64,000 nucleotides of DNA from Flavobacteriaceae bacterium (GCA_016780065.1 JADHML010000001.1:82747-146746); one strand, 5' to 3'. Positions 43,825-54,258 are shown, counted from the stretch's first letter. Notes: a model not told the origin generated them from the letters alone. Made by a program: numbers and translations.

Positions 43825-44983
43825 ATTTGAAACCGACGCGATTCGAACGCAACTAGAGCGTTCTCAATTTCAGGAACACAGCAATCCTTTGTTTCTCACT
43901 TCAAGCTTTGTTTTTGAAGATGCAGAAGAAATGCGTGCCGCTTTTGCTGAGGAGAAAGAACGCAATGTATACAGCCGTTTCACGAATCCGAATACATCAG
44001 AGTTTGTCCAAAAAATATGCGCCTTAGAAGGTGCTGAGGATGGCTATGCTTTTGCTTCAGGAATGGGAGCTATTTTTTCTTCTTTCGCGGCCTTGCTAAA
44101 CGCGGATGATCACATTCTATCTGCTCGAGCGATTTTTGGATCTACACATAGTTTGTTCACCAAATTTTTTCCTAAATGGAAAATCGAAACTACCTATTTT
44201 GATGCTTCAGATATCGATCAATTGGATGCCTTGGTTCGACCTACTACCAAAGTTCTTTATGTAGAATCTCCGACCAATCCTGGTTTACAAGTTTTAGACC
44301 TAGATATATTGGGTCAATTTGCAAAAAAACACAACCTCATTTTTGTAGTAGACAACTGTTTTGCGACACCCTATTTACAGCAACCTATTGCTTTTGGCGC
44401 TGATTTGGTGATTCATTCTGCTACCAAACTCATCGACGGACAGGGTCGTGTACTGGGAGGGGTTACTGTGGGCCGTGCCGATTTGATACGTGAGATTTAT
44501 CTCTTTTCACGTAACACAGGACCAAGTCTTTCCCCTTTCAACGCATGGGTACTATCTAAAAGCTTAGAAACCTTGGCCGTGCGAGTGGATAAACATTGCG
44601 ATAATGCTGAGGAAGTTGTAAAATTTTTAGAACAACACCCAACAGTCAACGAGGTTCGTTATCCTTTTTCCAAAAAACATCCCCAATACCAAATCGCCAA
44701 AAAACAGATGAAACGTGGGGGCAACATCATCGCCTTTGAAGTTAAAGGCGGTTTAGAAGGAGGTCAACGTTTTTTAAATAACATCAAACTATGTTCACTG
44801 TCTTCAAACCTAGGTGACACTCGAACCATTGTAACACAACCTGCGTCAACGACTCATAGTAAGCTGAGCCCTGAGGAGCGTGCAGCCGTCCAAATTACTG
44901 ACGGACTCATTCGCATTTCTGTAGGACTGGAAGCTGTCGACGATGTAATCAAAGACCTAAATCAAGCCCTAAATCAATCGTAA
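43805..44983 (+). CDS. metZ: O-succinylhomoserine/O-acetylhomoserine sulfhydrylase, MetZ-type
   Basis: I prefer the ATG that gives [20 protein letters not shown], three residues into the track ORF. This PLP enzyme (about 392 residues) has [25 protein letters not shown] near 55 and [35 protein letters not shown] near 180, with the PLP lysine in HSATK. The C-terminal [15 protein letters not shown] completes the Cys/Met family core. It is the second sulfhydrylase-type gene of the operon, distinct from metY by its shorter length. Cystathionine gamma-synthase activity is the main alternative. Confidence 0.88.
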   Translation, partial: FMSQKNKFETDAIRTQLERSQFQEHSNPLFLTSSFVFEDAEEMRAAFAEEKERNVYSRFTNPNTSEFVQKICALEGAEDGYAFASGMGAIFSSFAALLNADDHILSARAIFGSTHSLFTKFFPKWKIETTYFDASDIDQLDALVRPTTKVLYVESPTNPGLQVLDLDILGQFAKKHNLIFVVDNCFATPYLQQPIAFGADLVIHSATKLIDGQGRVLGGVTVGRADLIREIYLFSRNTGPSLSPFNAWVLSKSLETLAVRVDKHCDNAEEVVKFLEQHPTVNEVRYPFSKKHPQYQIAKKQMKRGGNIIAFEVKGGLEGGQRFLNNIKLCSLSSNLGDTRTIVTQPASTTHSKLSPEERAAVQITDGLIRISVGLEAVDDVIKDLNQALNQS

Positions 44984-45981
44984 TGAACAAACTCCAACAA
45001 ATCTTACAAGAACGAATTTTAATCCTAGATGGTGCTATGGGCACCATGCTTCAGGCCTACAAATTCGATGAAGCGGATTTTCGTGGCCTACGCTTCAAAG
45101 ATCATCCAGTACCCCTTCAGGGTAACAATGATTTACTTTCTCTGACCCAACCTCAAGCCATCGCGGATATTCACCGAAAATACTTGGAGGTAGGGGCAGA
45201 TATTATCGAAACCAATACTTTTTCTGGTACAACGATCGCCATGGCTGACTACCAGATGGAAGATTTGGTGTATGAGTTGAATTTCGAATCTGCTCGAATT
45301 GCTAAAAGAGTGGCCGACGAATTTACCCAACAAAATCCAGATAAATCTCGTTTTGTAGCGGGTTCTATAGGCCCTACCAACAAAACCGCCAGTATGTCTC
45401 CAGACGTCAATGACCCTGGGTATCGTGCAGTTACTTTTGATGAGTTGGTTGTGGCATATCGCCAACAAGCGGAGGCTCTTTTAGATGGAGGCGCCGACAT
45501 ACTACTTGTTGAGACCATTTTTGACACACTCAACGCCAAAGCGGCCCTGTATGCTATTGATCAAGTGCGAGAAGCGCGCGATATAGAAATCCCAATTATG
45601 GTTAGTGGGACCATTACTGATGCCAGCGGTCGCACCCTTTCAGGACAAACAGTAGAGGCTTTTTTAATTTCGGTATCTCATATCCCTTTGTTGAGTGTAG
45701 GATTCAATTGTGCTTTAGGAGCCGATCAGCTAAAACCATATATCCAACGATTGGGAGCCCAAACAGATCATTATGTTTCTGCACACCCCAATGCGGGATT
45801 GCCCAATGCATTTGGTGAGTACGACCAAACCCCAGAGGAGATGGAAACGCTGATCGAAGAATATTTACAAGATCGATTGGTTAATATTGTAGGAGGCTGT
45901 TGTGGCACGGGCCCAGAACATATCGCTCGTCTTGTCAGATTGACCCAAAAACACAGCCCAAGAGCCTGTAGTACTGTATGA
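44983..45981 (+). CDS. metH: Methionine synthase, homocysteine-binding half
   Basis: The 332-residue protein is the N-terminal module of cobalamin-dependent MetH. It has [21 protein letters not shown] near 14, [12 protein letters not shown] near 75, and the three zinc cysteines in [10 protein letters not shown] (near 245) and [13 protein letters not shown] (near 308). It binds and activates homocysteine. The other modules are encoded by the next gene, which overlaps by 4 nt. A split MetH is common in Bacteroidota, so this is not a truncation. Confidence 0.93.
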   Translation: MNKLQQILQERILILDGAMGTMLQAYKFDEADFRGLRFKDHPVPLQGNNDLLSLTQPQAIADIHRKYLEVGADIIETNTFSGTTIAMADYQMEDLVYELNFESARIAKRVADEFTQQNPDKSRFVAGSIGPTNKTASMSPDVNDPGYRAVTFDELVVAYRQQAEALLDGGADILLVETIFDTLNAKAALYAIDQVREARDIEIPIMVSGTITDASGRTLSGQTVEAFLISVSHIPLLSVGFNCALGADQLKPYIQRLGAQTDHYVSAHPNAGLPNAFGEYDQTPEEMETLIEEYLQDRLVNIVGGCCGTGPEHIARLVRLTQKHSPRACSTV

Positions 45982-48656
45982 ATCTTTCAGCCAAACATCT
46001 AACCCTTTCTGGACTTGAGCCTTTGGTGATCAAGCCCGACAGTGTGTTTGTAAATGTTGGCGAACGTACCAATGTAACGGGTTCCCGAAAGTTTTTGCGT
46101 CTTATCGAGAATGATGACTATGAAACTGCCTTAGAAATTGCTCGAGAACAGGTTACTGGAGGTGCTCAGATTATTGATATCAACATGGACGAAGGGATGA
46201 TCGACGGCGTGGCTGCCATGACTCGATTTCTAAACCTTATTCAGTCTGAGCCAGATATTGCCAGAGTACCCATAATGATTGACAGCTCCAAATGGGAAAT
46301 TATTGAAGCTGGGCTCAAAGTGGTTCAGGGAAAATGTGTTGTCAATTCTATAAGCCTTAAAGAGGGCGAAGATGTTTTTGTGTCCCAAGCCAAAACCATT
46401 AGACGATTTGGCGCAGCAGTGATTGTGATGGCTTTTGACGAAAATGGGCAAGCCGACACCTTGGATAGGCGTATTGAAATTTGTGAGCGTTCTTACCGCA
46501 TATTGGTAGATGAGGTTGGATTTCCTGCTCAAGATATCATTTTTGACCCTAATATATTCCCCGTAGCCACAGGAATGGATGAGCATCGAACCAATGCGTT
46601 GGACTTCTTTAAAACAGCGGAGTGGATTCGCAGCAACTTACTTCATGCCCACGTAAGTGGTGGAGTTAGTAATGTTTCTTTTTCTTTTCGAGGCAACAAC
46701 ACAGTTCGTGAGGCCATGCATTCGGCTTTTTTATATCATGCTATCCGCCATGGTATGAACATGGGCATCGTAAACCCCACTATGTTGGAAGTTTATGACG
46801 ACATCCCCAAAGATTTACTGGAGCATGTTGAAGATGTATTACTCGATCGTCGCGAGGATGCTACTGAACGATTGCTGGACTTTGCAGAACAAGTAAAAGG
46901 CAGTGCCAAAACCAAATCAGTTAATGATCTTGCTTGGCGAGAAAACGCCCTTCAAGATCGCATCACACATGCTTTGGTAAGAGGCATTGACGCTTTTGTG
47001 GAGGTCGATGTAGAAGAAGCGCGCCAATCTGTGTCAGCCCCTATTCAAGTCATCGAAGGGCACCTAATGAACGGCATGAATGTAGTAGGGGATCTTTTTG
47101 GTAGCGGAAAAATGTTTTTACCTCAGGTCGTCAAATCGGCACGCGTAATGAAAAAAGCGGTAGCTTATTTACTTCCCTATATAGAAGCCGAAAAAGACGG
47201 AAAACAAGAGTTTGCTGGTAAAATCCTTTTGGCAACTGTTAAAGGAGACGTACACGATATTGGCAAAAACATAGTGGGTGTGGTGTTGGGCTGCAACAAT
47301 TATGAAATCATTGATTTAGGAGTCATGGTGCCCCCAGAAAAAATCATACAAACTGCTTTAGATAAACAGGTAGATATTATCGGTTTGAGCGGATTGATTA
47401 CCCCTTCTTTGGACGAAATGGTCTTTCTCGCCAAAGAGTTGGAACGTACTAACAGTGATATTCCACTTTTGATTGGTGGAGCGACCACCTCACGTGCGCA
47501 CACAGCTGTCAAGATTGATCCGCAATATGCCCATACTGTGGTACATGTCAATGATGCTTCAAGAGCAGTAAATGTCGTAGGAAGTTTGCTACAACAAGAC
47601 CAAAATAAAACATATAAAGAGCAGATCAAAACAGATTATGAAAACTTTAGAGTGGGTTTTGAAAAGCGTAAAATTTCTAAAGAATATGTGTCACTTCATA
47701 CAGCTCGTGAAAACAAGTTTGTTATTGATTGGCAGACACATCCTGCGGTGGTACCAGAGCAGTTGGGGATTCAACAAATTGATCATCAAGACCTTTCTGT
47801 TTTGGTGGACTTTATCGATTGGACACCTTTTTTCCGCTCTTGGGATCTACATGGGCGATATCCTCAAATCTTAGAAGATAAAGTAGTCGGTCAAGAAGCT
47901 CAGTCTTTGTTTGAGGATGCACAGAGTTTGCTCAAGCAGATTATTGACGATCAATGGCTTCAAGCCAAAGCGGTATTTGGACTGTTTCCGGCCAATGCCA
48001 CAGCAACAGATGATATTGAAGTTTATGATGATGAATCTCGCCAAAACCCAATCGCTTGTTTTGTGACCTTGCGTCAACAAGCCAAGCGTGCTAGTGATAA
48101 ACCTTATCATGCCTTGTCTGATTTTGTGGCACCTCATGGATTCCCTGACTATATAGGTGCTTTCTGTGTGACAGCGGGTTTTGGAACAAAAGCGTTGGCA
48201 GAAGAATTTGAGGCGCAAAATGATGATTATAACAGCATTATGGTCAAAGCTTTGGCCGACCGTTTGGCCGAAGCCTATGCCGAATATCTTCATCGCGAGA
48301 TACGTATACGGCATTGGGGTTATGCGCCAAATGAAGATTTAAATAATGAGGCACTTATCAAAGAAGCCTATAAAGGGATACGTCCAGCACCTGGCTATCC
48401 TGCATGTCCAGACCATTTAGAAAAAAATGTCATTTGGTCATTATTGCAAGTGGAAGAACGTATCGGAGTGAGCCTGACAGAAAGCCTCGCGATGTGGCCC
48501 GCTGCATCTATCTCAGGATACTATTTTGCCCGCCCCGAAGCGCGTTACTTCGGCTTGGGAAAAATAGAAAAAGATCAACTTCAAGAGTACACCCAAAGAA
48601 GAAAGATTACGTTGGAACAAGCCACTCAATGGCTCCATCCCAACCTAAACGATTAG
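45978..48656 (+). CDS. metH: Methionine synthase, folate-, cobalamin- and SAM-activation half
   Basis: The 892-residue protein carries the remaining MetH modules. The pterin-binding domain (about 20-290) opens with [16 protein letters not shown]. The cobalamin cap and binding domains (about 320-570) include [33 protein letters not shown], with the DxHxxG cobalt-ligand histidine. The C-terminal SAM-activation domain (about 580-892) has [15 protein letters not shown]. It pairs with the preceding homocysteine half through an ATGA overlap. metF, which supplies methyl-THF, follows 3 nt later. Confidence 0.94.
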   Translation: MNLSAKHLTLSGLEPLVIKPDSVFVNVGERTNVTGSRKFLRLIENDDYETALEIAREQVTGGAQIIDINMDEGMIDGVAAMTRFLNLIQSEPDIARVPIMIDSSKWEIIEAGLKVVQGKCVVNSISLKEGEDVFVSQAKTIRRFGAAVIVMAFDENGQADTLDRRIEICERSYRILVDEVGFPAQDIIFDPNIFPVATGMDEHRTNALDFFKTAEWIRSNLLHAHVSGGVSNVSFSFRGNNTVREAMHSAFLYHAIRHGMNMGIVNPTMLEVYDDIPKDLLEHVEDVLLDRREDATERLLDFAEQVKGSAKTKSVNDLAWRENALQDRITHALVRGIDAFVEVDVEEARQSVSAPIQVIEGHLMNGMNVVGDLFGSGKMFLPQVVKSARVMKKAVAYLLPYIEAEKDGKQEFAGKILLATVKGDVHDIGKNIVGVVLGCNNYEIIDLGVMVPPEKIIQTALDKQVDIIGLSGLITPSLDEMVFLAKELERTNSDIPLLIGGATTSRAHTAVKIDPQYAHTVVHVNDASRAVNVVGSLLQQDQNKTYKEQIKTDYENFRVGFEKRKISKEYVSLHTARENKFVIDWQTHPAVVPEQLGIQQIDHQDLSVLVDFIDWTPFFRSWDLHGRYPQILEDKVVGQEAQSLFEDAQSLLKQIIDDQWLQAKAVFGLFPANATATDDIEVYDDESRQNPIACFVTLRQQAKRASDKPYHALSDFVAPHGFPDYIGAFCVTAGFGTKALAEEFEAQNDDYNSIMVKALADRLAEAYAEYLHREIRIRHWGYAPNEDLNNEALIKEAYKGIRPAPGYPACPDHLEKNVIWSLLQVEERIGVSLTESLAMWPAASISGYYFARPEARYFGLGKIEKDQLQEYTQRRKITLEQATQWLHPNLND

Positions 48657-48659
48657 TAT

Positions 48660-49616
48660 ATGAAATTAACAGAACACATCAAGCGTGCCAACGGTAAGAC
48701 ACAATTTTCTTTTGAGATCTTGCCGCCATTAAAAGGGCAAAACATCCAAACGATATTTACCAATATTGACCCGTTGATGGAATTTCAACCCCCATTTATC
48801 GATGTAACTTACCATCGAGAGGAATACACCTACAAAGAATTGCCCAATGGCTTGTTAGAAAAACACATTGTGCGCAAACGCCCCGGAACGGTAGGCATTT
48901 GTGCGGCCATTCAAAACAAATACAAGGTAGATGCCATCCCCCATATTTTGTGTGGTGGGTTTGACAAAGAAGACACCGAAAACTTCTTGATCGACTTACA
49001 CTTTTTAGGGATCGACAACGTCGTCGCTTTACGCGGCGATGCGGTAAAATCAGAAACTTATTTTACACCCGAACCCAAAGGGAATGCCTATGCGATCGAC
49101 TTGGTTCAGCAAATTGAGGCCATGAACCAAGGACAATATTTGGATGATGCCCTTGAAAACTCTGCGGCTACTGATTTTTGTATAGGGGTGGCGGGCTACC
49201 CGGAAAAACATATGGAAGCACCGAGTTTGGAAAGCGATATGCATTTTTTAAAGAAAAAAATCCAAGTAGGTGGAGGCTATATTGTGACCCAAATGTTTTT
49301 TGACAATCAAAAGTTTTTTGACTTTGTTGACAAATGTCGCGCTGCAGGCATCACCGCGCCCATCATTCCGGGTCTAAAGCCGATAGCTACCCTCAAACAA
49401 CTCAACTTGATACCCCATCGTTTTCATGTGGATTTGCCCGAACCATTGATCAAAGAAGTCATCAAGTGCAAAGACAATGCTGCCGTGCGTCAGGTGGGTA
49501 TTGAGTGGTGTGTAGCTCAAAGTCAAGAACTCATTAATGCCGGTGTTCCGTTTTTGCACTACTACTCTATGGGCAAGTCTGACAACATCTACAAAGTCGC
49601 TAAAGAGGTGTTTTAA
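48660..49616 (+). CDS. metF: 5,10-methylenetetrahydrofolate reductase
   Basis: The 318-residue flavoprotein starts MKLTEHIKRANGKTQFSFEILPPLKG, with the catalytic Glu in the FSFEILPP strand. It also has VDVTYH-type PFIDVTYHREEY, DNVVALRGD near 120, and GGGYIVTQMFFDNQKFFDFV near 200. It makes methyl-THF for MetH. It is the last gene of the operon and converges with a VOC-family gene at 49632. Confidence 0.95.
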   Translation: MKLTEHIKRANGKTQFSFEILPPLKGQNIQTIFTNIDPLMEFQPPFIDVTYHREEYTYKELPNGLLEKHIVRKRPGTVGICAAIQNKYKVDAIPHILCGGFDKEDTENFLIDLHFLGIDNVVALRGDAVKSETYFTPEPKGNAYAIDLVQQIEAMNQGQYLDDALENSAATDFCIGVAGYPEKHMEAPSLESDMHFLKKKIQVGGGYIVTQMFFDNQKFFDFVDKCRAAGITAPIIPGLKPIATLKQLNLIPHRFHVDLPEPLIKEVIKCKDNAAVRQVGIEWCVAQSQELINAGVPFLHYYSMGKSDNIYKVAKEVF

Positions 49617-49631
49617 GCCTTAAACCTGATC

Positions 49632-50018
49632 TCAACCATGAACAGCATCGTTGACTTCAATCCAATACCCATCGGGATCCTGAAAATAAATCTGTCTGAT
49701 GCCATCATTTCTAACATAGTCTTTGTTGGGTGTGTTCCGCCAGTCGGAGTAAGGTATCTCTAAAGATTCCAAATGCGACACAAATACAGAAAAGTCAGCG
49801 GTTGATAGGGCAAAGTGAACCGCTTTGTTGGTTTTTATTTGGTCTGACCTAGGAATCAGATGCAGCTGTTTCCCACCACCCATAGACAACCACCTCGTTT
49901 TGGAGTTTGATGCAGTGTTTTTAATCTCATCAAACCCAAAAACTTTTTGGTAAAACTGGATGGATACTTCAACATCGGTAACAGACTGTGCAATATGATC
50001 AAATGAAAATGCTGACAT
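49632..50018 (-). CDS. VOC (glyoxalase/bleomycin resistance) superfamily protein
   Basis: The track ORF begins far upstream at MYTCHLNK, but the family fold begins at MSAFSFDHIAQSVTDVEVSI, so I place the start at 50018 (128 residues). Two VOC half-modules are visible: FDHIAQSVTDVEVSIQFYQKVFGF and VHFALSTADFSVFVSHLESL. The last metal-site strand is IRQIYFQDPDGYWIEVND. The metal ligands look conserved (His, Glu). The specific activity is not assignable; lactoylglutathione lyase-like or dioxygenase-like roles are possible. Confidence 0.85.
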   Translation of the reverse strand: MSAFSFDHIAQSVTDVEVSIQFYQKVFGFDEIKNTASNSKTRWLSMGGGKQLHLIPRSDQIKTNKAVHFALSTADFSVFVSHLESLEIPYSDWRNTPNKDYVRNDGIRQIYFQDPDGYWIEVNDAVHG

Positions 50019-50144
50019 TTTTTGAAAAAAATCATTGGGTCTAAAGATCTGAATTAATTGAATGTTTTCAATTTTAAAATTGCTCAAATTTATGTTTAGA
50101 TCTGTCAAAGTAATATAATCCTTATTCAATCTTTTAAAAAAAGT

Positions 50145-50174
50145 TTGTTTATTTAAGTGACATGTGTACATTTG
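50145..50174 (+). promoter_or_regulatory. Promoter of the Phe/Tyr operon
   Basis: TTTG, a 19-nt spacer and TACATTTG (50167-50174) match the Bacteroidota consensus. The leader peptide ATG follows 9 nt later, leaving a very short 5' UTR. Confidence 0.7.
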
Positions 50175-50182
50175 CAGACGTT

Positions 50183-50248
50183 ATGAACAACAGATTTTAC
50201 TTTTACAGCGGTTTCTATTACTCCAATACGGAGCAGGGCACGTTGTAA
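50183..50248 (+). CDS. Phe/Tyr-rich attenuation leader peptide
   Basis: A 21-residue ORF, MNNRFYFYSGFYYSNTEQGTL, holds three Phe and four Tyr in nine consecutive positions (FYFYSGFYY). It lies between a good promoter and an intrinsic terminator, upstream of pheA. This is the layout of transcription attenuation: ribosomes stalling at Phe or Tyr codons would favour an antiterminator and readthrough. It is too short for the ORF track. The regulatory role is inferred from composition and position. Confidence 0.75.
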   Translation: MNNRFYFYSGFYYSNTEQGTL

Positions 50249-50274
50249 TTGAAGAAATAACAAACGAATTATTA

Positions 50275-50306
50275 AGTCCTGAACACAACTTCAGGACTTT
50301 TTTTTT
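50275..50306 (+). terminator. Attenuator terminator of the Phe/Tyr operon
   Basis: AGTCCTGA (50275-50282) pairs with TCAGGACT (50291-50298) around a short loop, followed by T8. It lies 26 nt after the leader peptide stop codon and just before the pheA ATG at 50310. Confidence 0.85.
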
Positions 50307-50309
50307 GAT

Positions 50310-51134
50310 ATGCAACACAAGATTGCCATACAGGGAATACAAGGATCCTACCACCACGAGGTAGCGACTCAGCTTTTTGGGTCTGACATCGCTTTGGCCG
50401 AATGTTTGTCATTCGATGATTTGGTCGATCAAGTGGTGACAGCTGCGGTAGATGCTGCGGTCATGGCTTTGGAAAATTCTATTGCTGGTTCCATCATTCC
50501 CAACTATGCCCTCATTGACCGCCACGATTTACATATTGTAAACGAAGCTTACATCCGCATAGAGCACCAACTCATGGCATTGCCTGGAGCCCAACTGGCT
50601 GATCTTAAAGAAGTAGCCTCTCATCCTATGGCACTGTTGCAATGCAAAGATTTTTTTGCTACCCAACCGCATATCAAACTCATCGAAGATGCAGACACCG
50701 CCGAGGTGGCTCAGCGTATTTCCGAACAAAAAATGGCAGGTTTGGGCGCTATCGCTTCCAAAACTGCTGCTAAGCTCTATGGTCTTGACATTGTAGCACC
50801 CAACATTCACAGCATAGCCAACAACGCTACCCGCTTTGTGGTGATCCAAAAAGATCCTCCAGCCGAGAATCGTCAAAACAACAAAGCCTCACTCAAGTTT
50901 ATGCTAGATCACAAACGAGGTAGTTTGGCCACGGTGCTCAACGTGTTGAGCGATTGCAAGCTCAACCTGACCAAAATACAATCCATGCCGGTTGTGGATA
51001 CCCCATGGAAGTACTCCTTTTTTGTGGACATCACTTTTGAAGAATATGCTCATTACGAAAAAGCCCTTCAGGTGATGGCCATCATGACCGAATCATTTAA
51101 AGTATTGGGAACTTATACAAATCAGCGCAACTAA
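50310..51134 (+). CDS. pheA: Prephenate dehydratase
   Basis: The 274-residue protein has the PDT domain (about 1-180) with IAIQGIQGSYHHEVATQLFG, AVMALENSIAGSIIPNYALI near 55, and the substrate-site NNATRFVVIQ near 170 (TRF motif). A C-terminal ACT domain follows (about 190-274) with GSLATVLNVLSDCKLNLTKIQSMP, likely for Phe feedback. It converts prephenate to phenylpyruvate. It is the first structural gene after the attenuator. No chorismate mutase domain is fused here; that activity is on the DAHP synthase. Confidence 0.94.
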   Translation: MQHKIAIQGIQGSYHHEVATQLFGSDIALAECLSFDDLVDQVVTAAVDAAVMALENSIAGSIIPNYALIDRHDLHIVNEAYIRIEHQLMALPGAQLADLKEVASHPMALLQCKDFFATQPHIKLIEDADTAEVAQRISEQKMAGLGAIASKTAAKLYGLDIVAPNIHSIANNATRFVVIQKDPPAENRQNNKASLKFMLDHKRGSLATVLNVLSDCKLNLTKIQSMPVVDTPWKYSFFVDITFEEYAHYEKALQVMAIMTESFKVLGTYTNQRN

Positions 51135-51135
51135 C

Positions 51136-52284
51136 ATGGAAACCGCACGACGTATCGCTTCCGTTTCGGAATACTACTTCTCCAAAAAATTAAGAGAAGT
51201 ACGTGAGTTGGCATCTCAAGGGCATCCCATTATCAACATGGGTATTGGTAGCCCTGATTTGGCACCACCCGATGCTGTAGTAGAGGCACTTCAAAAAGGG
51301 CTGTCGCATGCTGGGGCACACAAATACCAAAGCTATCAGGGATTGCCAGAACTGCGCCAAGCCATGGCTGACTTTTACCAAAATCAGTATGGTGTTGGGC
51401 TCAATCCTGACAATCAGATTTTACCCCTTATGGGTTCCAAGGAAGGTATTATGCATATCTCAATGGCGTTTTTAAACCCAGGCGACCAAGTGTTGATTCC
51501 CAACCCAGGATACCCAACCTATAGCTCGGTTACCCGTTTGGTTGAAGCCGAGGGAGTGTATTACGATCTAGATGCCCAACACGATTGGCTTCCCGATTTG
51601 GACGCCTTGTCTGAGAAAGATTTATCCAAAGTAAAGCTGATGTGGGTCAACTATCCGCACATGCCCACGGGTGCTCACGGAAACAAAAGTTTGTTTTTAA
51701 AGTTGGCGGCTTTTGCCAAAGCTCATGATATTTTGGTCATCAATGACAATCCTTACAGTTTTGTGCTAAACGACACGCCTGAAAGTTTGCTTGTTTCAGA
51801 TCCCAAAATGTCGCATGTGATGGAGCTAAATTCTTTGAGCAAGGCCTTCAATATGGCCGGATGGCGTGTGGGAATGCTTAGCGGATCGGCTGACAATATT
51901 GCCCATGTATTGAAAGTAAAAAGTAATATGGATTCAGGCATGTTTTACGGGCTTCAACAAGGCGCTATTGCTGCCTTACAGCAACCCCAAGCATGGTTTG
52001 ATGGAATCAATGCGATCTACCAAAAACGTCGTGAACGGGTTTGGGAGCTGGCCACACTTTTGGGCTGTACTTTTGATCGTCAGACCGCTGGGATGTTTGT
52101 TTGGGCTCAATTGCCTGAGGGAAGTCCCGACAGTGAAACCTTTATTAACAAGGTGTTACACGAGCAGTATGTATTTATCACACCCGGAACGATCTTTGGG
52201 TCTGCAGGTGCAGGCTACATACGGTTTTCGTTGTGTGTTTCAGTTGAACAATTAGAAGAAGCAATCAGCAGATGGAATCACTAA
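51136..52284 (+). CDS. Class I/II aminotransferase (aromatic amino acid transaminase)
   Basis: The 382-residue PLP enzyme has MGIGSPDLAPPDAVVEAL, HKYQSYQGLPELRQAMADFY, LMWVNYPHMPTGA near 175, and NDNPYSFVLN. The PLP lysine is in MELNSLSKAFNMAGWRVGML near 236. Its position between pheA and tyrA in a Phe/Tyr-attenuated operon makes it the likely transaminase converting phenylpyruvate and 4-hydroxyphenylpyruvate to Phe and Tyr. Aspartate or LL-diaminopimelate aminotransferase-like specificity cannot be excluded by sequence. It overlaps tyrA by 13 nt. Confidence 0.9.
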   Translation: METARRIASVSEYYFSKKLREVRELASQGHPIINMGIGSPDLAPPDAVVEALQKGLSHAGAHKYQSYQGLPELRQAMADFYQNQYGVGLNPDNQILPLMGSKEGIMHISMAFLNPGDQVLIPNPGYPTYSSVTRLVEAEGVYYDLDAQHDWLPDLDALSEKDLSKVKLMWVNYPHMPTGAHGNKSLFLKLAAFAKAHDILVINDNPYSFVLNDTPESLLVSDPKMSHVMELNSLSKAFNMAGWRVGMLSGSADNIAHVLKVKSNMDSGMFYGLQQGAIAALQQPQAWFDGINAIYQKRRERVWELATLLGCTFDRQTAGMFVWAQLPEGSPDSETFINKVLHEQYVFITPGTIFGSAGAGYIRFSLCVSVEQLEEAISRWNH

Positions 52285-53132
52285 AACTCGGATTGGTAGG
52301 TGTGGGTCTGATGAACGGCTCCTTGGCACTCGATGTAAAGAACCTTTACAATGATGTGGAGGTATATGGGATGAGTCGCAGACAGACTACCCTAGATAAG
52401 GCACTAGAGTTGGGTCTTATTGACTACAGAGCAGATATGCATATGCTTGCCGATATGGATGTGGTTGCTGTGGCGATTCCAGTTGAGGCGACGGCTGGCT
52501 TGTTGCCTCAAATTTTAGATCATATTGGTTCTGACACTTTGGTTTTTGATATGGGATCGACCAAAGTGGCTATTTGTGAGGCTGTAGCTCAACACCCAAA
52601 ACGCAACCAATTTTTGGCATGTCACCCTATAGCAGGGACTGAATTCTCTGGTCCTGAAGCCGCTTTGCCACGCCTTTATGAAGGCAAAGTCAACATGCTA
52701 TGTGAAGTTGAAAAAACCCGCCCCGACTTGGTTTCCAAAGCTCAACAATTATTCTCTGACTTGGGGATGGTATTGCGCCAAATGAATCCTGTGGACCATG
52801 ACCGTCACATTGCTTATGTTTCACATCTGTCACACATTACCTCTTTCATGTTGGGTAAAACGGTGATGGAAAAAGAGGCTGATGAACAAAGTATCTTTGA
52901 TATGGCTGGAAGTGGTTTTTCCTCAACCGTACGGCTGGCCAAAAGTTCACCTGAAATGTGGGTGCCAATTTTTAAACAAAACAAAGAAAATGTCTTGGAG
53001 ACTTTGGAGGAATATATCATGAATTTGAATCATTTTAGAGACTTGATGCAGTCTGATGATTACGAAGCCATTACCCTTCAAATGAAAGAAATTAATAACA
53101 TAAAACATATTTTAAAACCGGATAAACATTAG
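52272..53132 (+). CDS. tyrA: Prephenate dehydrogenase
   Basis: The 286-residue protein has an N-terminal NAD-binding fold (LGLVGVGLMNGSLALDVK), VFDMGSTKVAICEAV near 92, the catalytic-site CHPIAGTEFSGPEAA near 115, and VSHLSHITSFML near 190. It oxidatively decarboxylates prephenate to 4-hydroxyphenylpyruvate for Tyr. No ACT domain is fused. It lies 7 nt before the DAHP synthase gene. Confidence 0.93.
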   Translation: MESLKLGLVGVGLMNGSLALDVKNLYNDVEVYGMSRRQTTLDKALELGLIDYRADMHMLADMDVVAVAIPVEATAGLLPQILDHIGSDTLVFDMGSTKVAICEAVAQHPKRNQFLACHPIAGTEFSGPEAALPRLYEGKVNMLCEVEKTRPDLVSKAQQLFSDLGMVLRQMNPVDHDRHIAYVSHLSHITSFMLGKTVMEKEADEQSIFDMAGSGFSSTVRLAKSSPEMWVPIFKQNKENVLETLEEYIMNLNHFRDLMQSDDYEAITLQMKEINNIKHILKPDKH

Positions 53133-53139
53133 ATTCAAA

Positions 53140-54222
53140 ATGGAAAACAATAAGCAAATGAGCCAATGGCTCCACGATTTTGGACTTGAACACCCTTTGG
53201 TGATTGCGGGCCCATGTAGTGCTGAAACTGAAGAACAAGTGATGGACATTGCCCATCAGCTTAAAGACACAGATGCCACTGTTTATCGTGCTGGAATTTG
53301 GAAGCCACGCACCCGTCCTGGAAACTTTGAAGGGGTAGGGGCGATCGGCCTCAAATGGTTGCAGCGTGTCAAAGAAGAAACAGGCATGTTGACCGCTACA
53401 GAGGTAGCCAACCGCGCACATGTACAACTTGCATTAGAACATGATATTGATATACTGTGGATTGGTGCACGCTCTACGGTAAGTCCTTTTATCGTTCAAG
53501 AAATCGCAGATGCTTTGGAGGGAACCGACAAGATTGTATTGGTTAAGAATCCCGTCAATCCTGATTTGGCTTTGTGGTTAGGAGGTATTGAAAGGCTCTA
53601 TACAGCTAACATCAAAAAATTGGGTGTCATTCACAGAGGGTTTTCTACCTATGAAAAAACCAAATACCGAAACAACCCCGAGTGGCAGCTAGCGATCGAA
53701 TTGCAAAATCGTTTCCCAGATTTGCCTTTGATCTGCGATCCATCACACATTTGTGGACGTCGCGATACCCTTCAAGACGTTTCGCAAACGGCTTTGGATT
53801 TGAACTTTGACGGTCTGATGATCGAAACCCATCGCGACCCGGACAATGCATGGAGTGATGCAGCTCAGCAGATTACGCCTGACACTTTGGTGCAAATGAT
53901 GAAAGATTTGCAGATTCGTAAGACGACAGATACCACCGCAGACTACACCAACAAACTAGATATGCTTAGAGCACAAATCGATGTGATCGATCACAGCATT
54001 TTAGAAACCTTGGGCAAGCGTATGAAAGTTTCAGTTGGTATTGGACAGCTCAAAAAAGATCACAATGTGGCCGTTTTGCAATCCAAGCGCTGGAATGAAA
54101 TCTTAGGCAAAATGATTCTAGAAGGAGAAGGTCATGGGCTAAGCGAAGAATTCATCTTACGTATGTTTAAGGCAGTTCACCAAGAATCAATCAATCACCA
54201 AAAGCGTGTGATTAACAACTGA
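53140..54222 (+). CDS. Bifunctional DAHP synthase / chorismate mutase
   Basis: The 360-residue protein joins a DAHP synthase of the I-beta (KDO8P-like) type with a chorismate mutase. The first part (about 1-260) shows VIAGPCSAETEEQVMDIA, YRAGIWKPRTRPGNFEG, IVLVKNPVNPDL, and ICDPSHICGRRD. The second (about 270-360) is an AroQ-type helical domain with LRAQIDVIDHSILETLGKRMKVSVGIGQLKK. It thus opens the shikimate pathway and also makes prephenate for the neighbouring PheA and TyrA. The fusion is known in Bacteroidota. Confidence 0.94.
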   Translation: MENNKQMSQWLHDFGLEHPLVIAGPCSAETEEQVMDIAHQLKDTDATVYRAGIWKPRTRPGNFEGVGAIGLKWLQRVKEETGMLTATEVANRAHVQLALEHDIDILWIGARSTVSPFIVQEIADALEGTDKIVLVKNPVNPDLALWLGGIERLYTANIKKLGVIHRGFSTYEKTKYRNNPEWQLAIELQNRFPDLPLICDPSHICGRRDTLQDVSQTALDLNFDGLMIETHRDPDNAWSDAAQQITPDTLVQMMKDLQIRKTTDTTADYTNKLDMLRAQIDVIDHSILETLGKRMKVSVGIGQLKKDHNVAVLQSKRWNEILGKMILEGEGHGLSEEFILRMFKAVHQESINHQKRVINN

Positions 54223-54258
54223 TCTGGTATGATGTTAAAAAGCGTTACCTTGTAAGCA

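Noticed and set aside
48404-48697. 97-residue ORF overlapping the metH end and metF start
   Set aside because: Arg/Lys/Ser-rich shadow frame of metH without domain features.
50019-50171. Upstream extension of the VOC-family ORF
   Set aside because: The added residues have no family similarity and overlap the promoter of the Phe/Tyr operon; the domain starts at MSAFSFDHIA.
50164-50364. 66-residue ORF spanning the attenuator and the start of pheA
   Set aside because: It runs through the terminator and into pheA in another frame; the 21-residue leader peptide explains the coding signal better.
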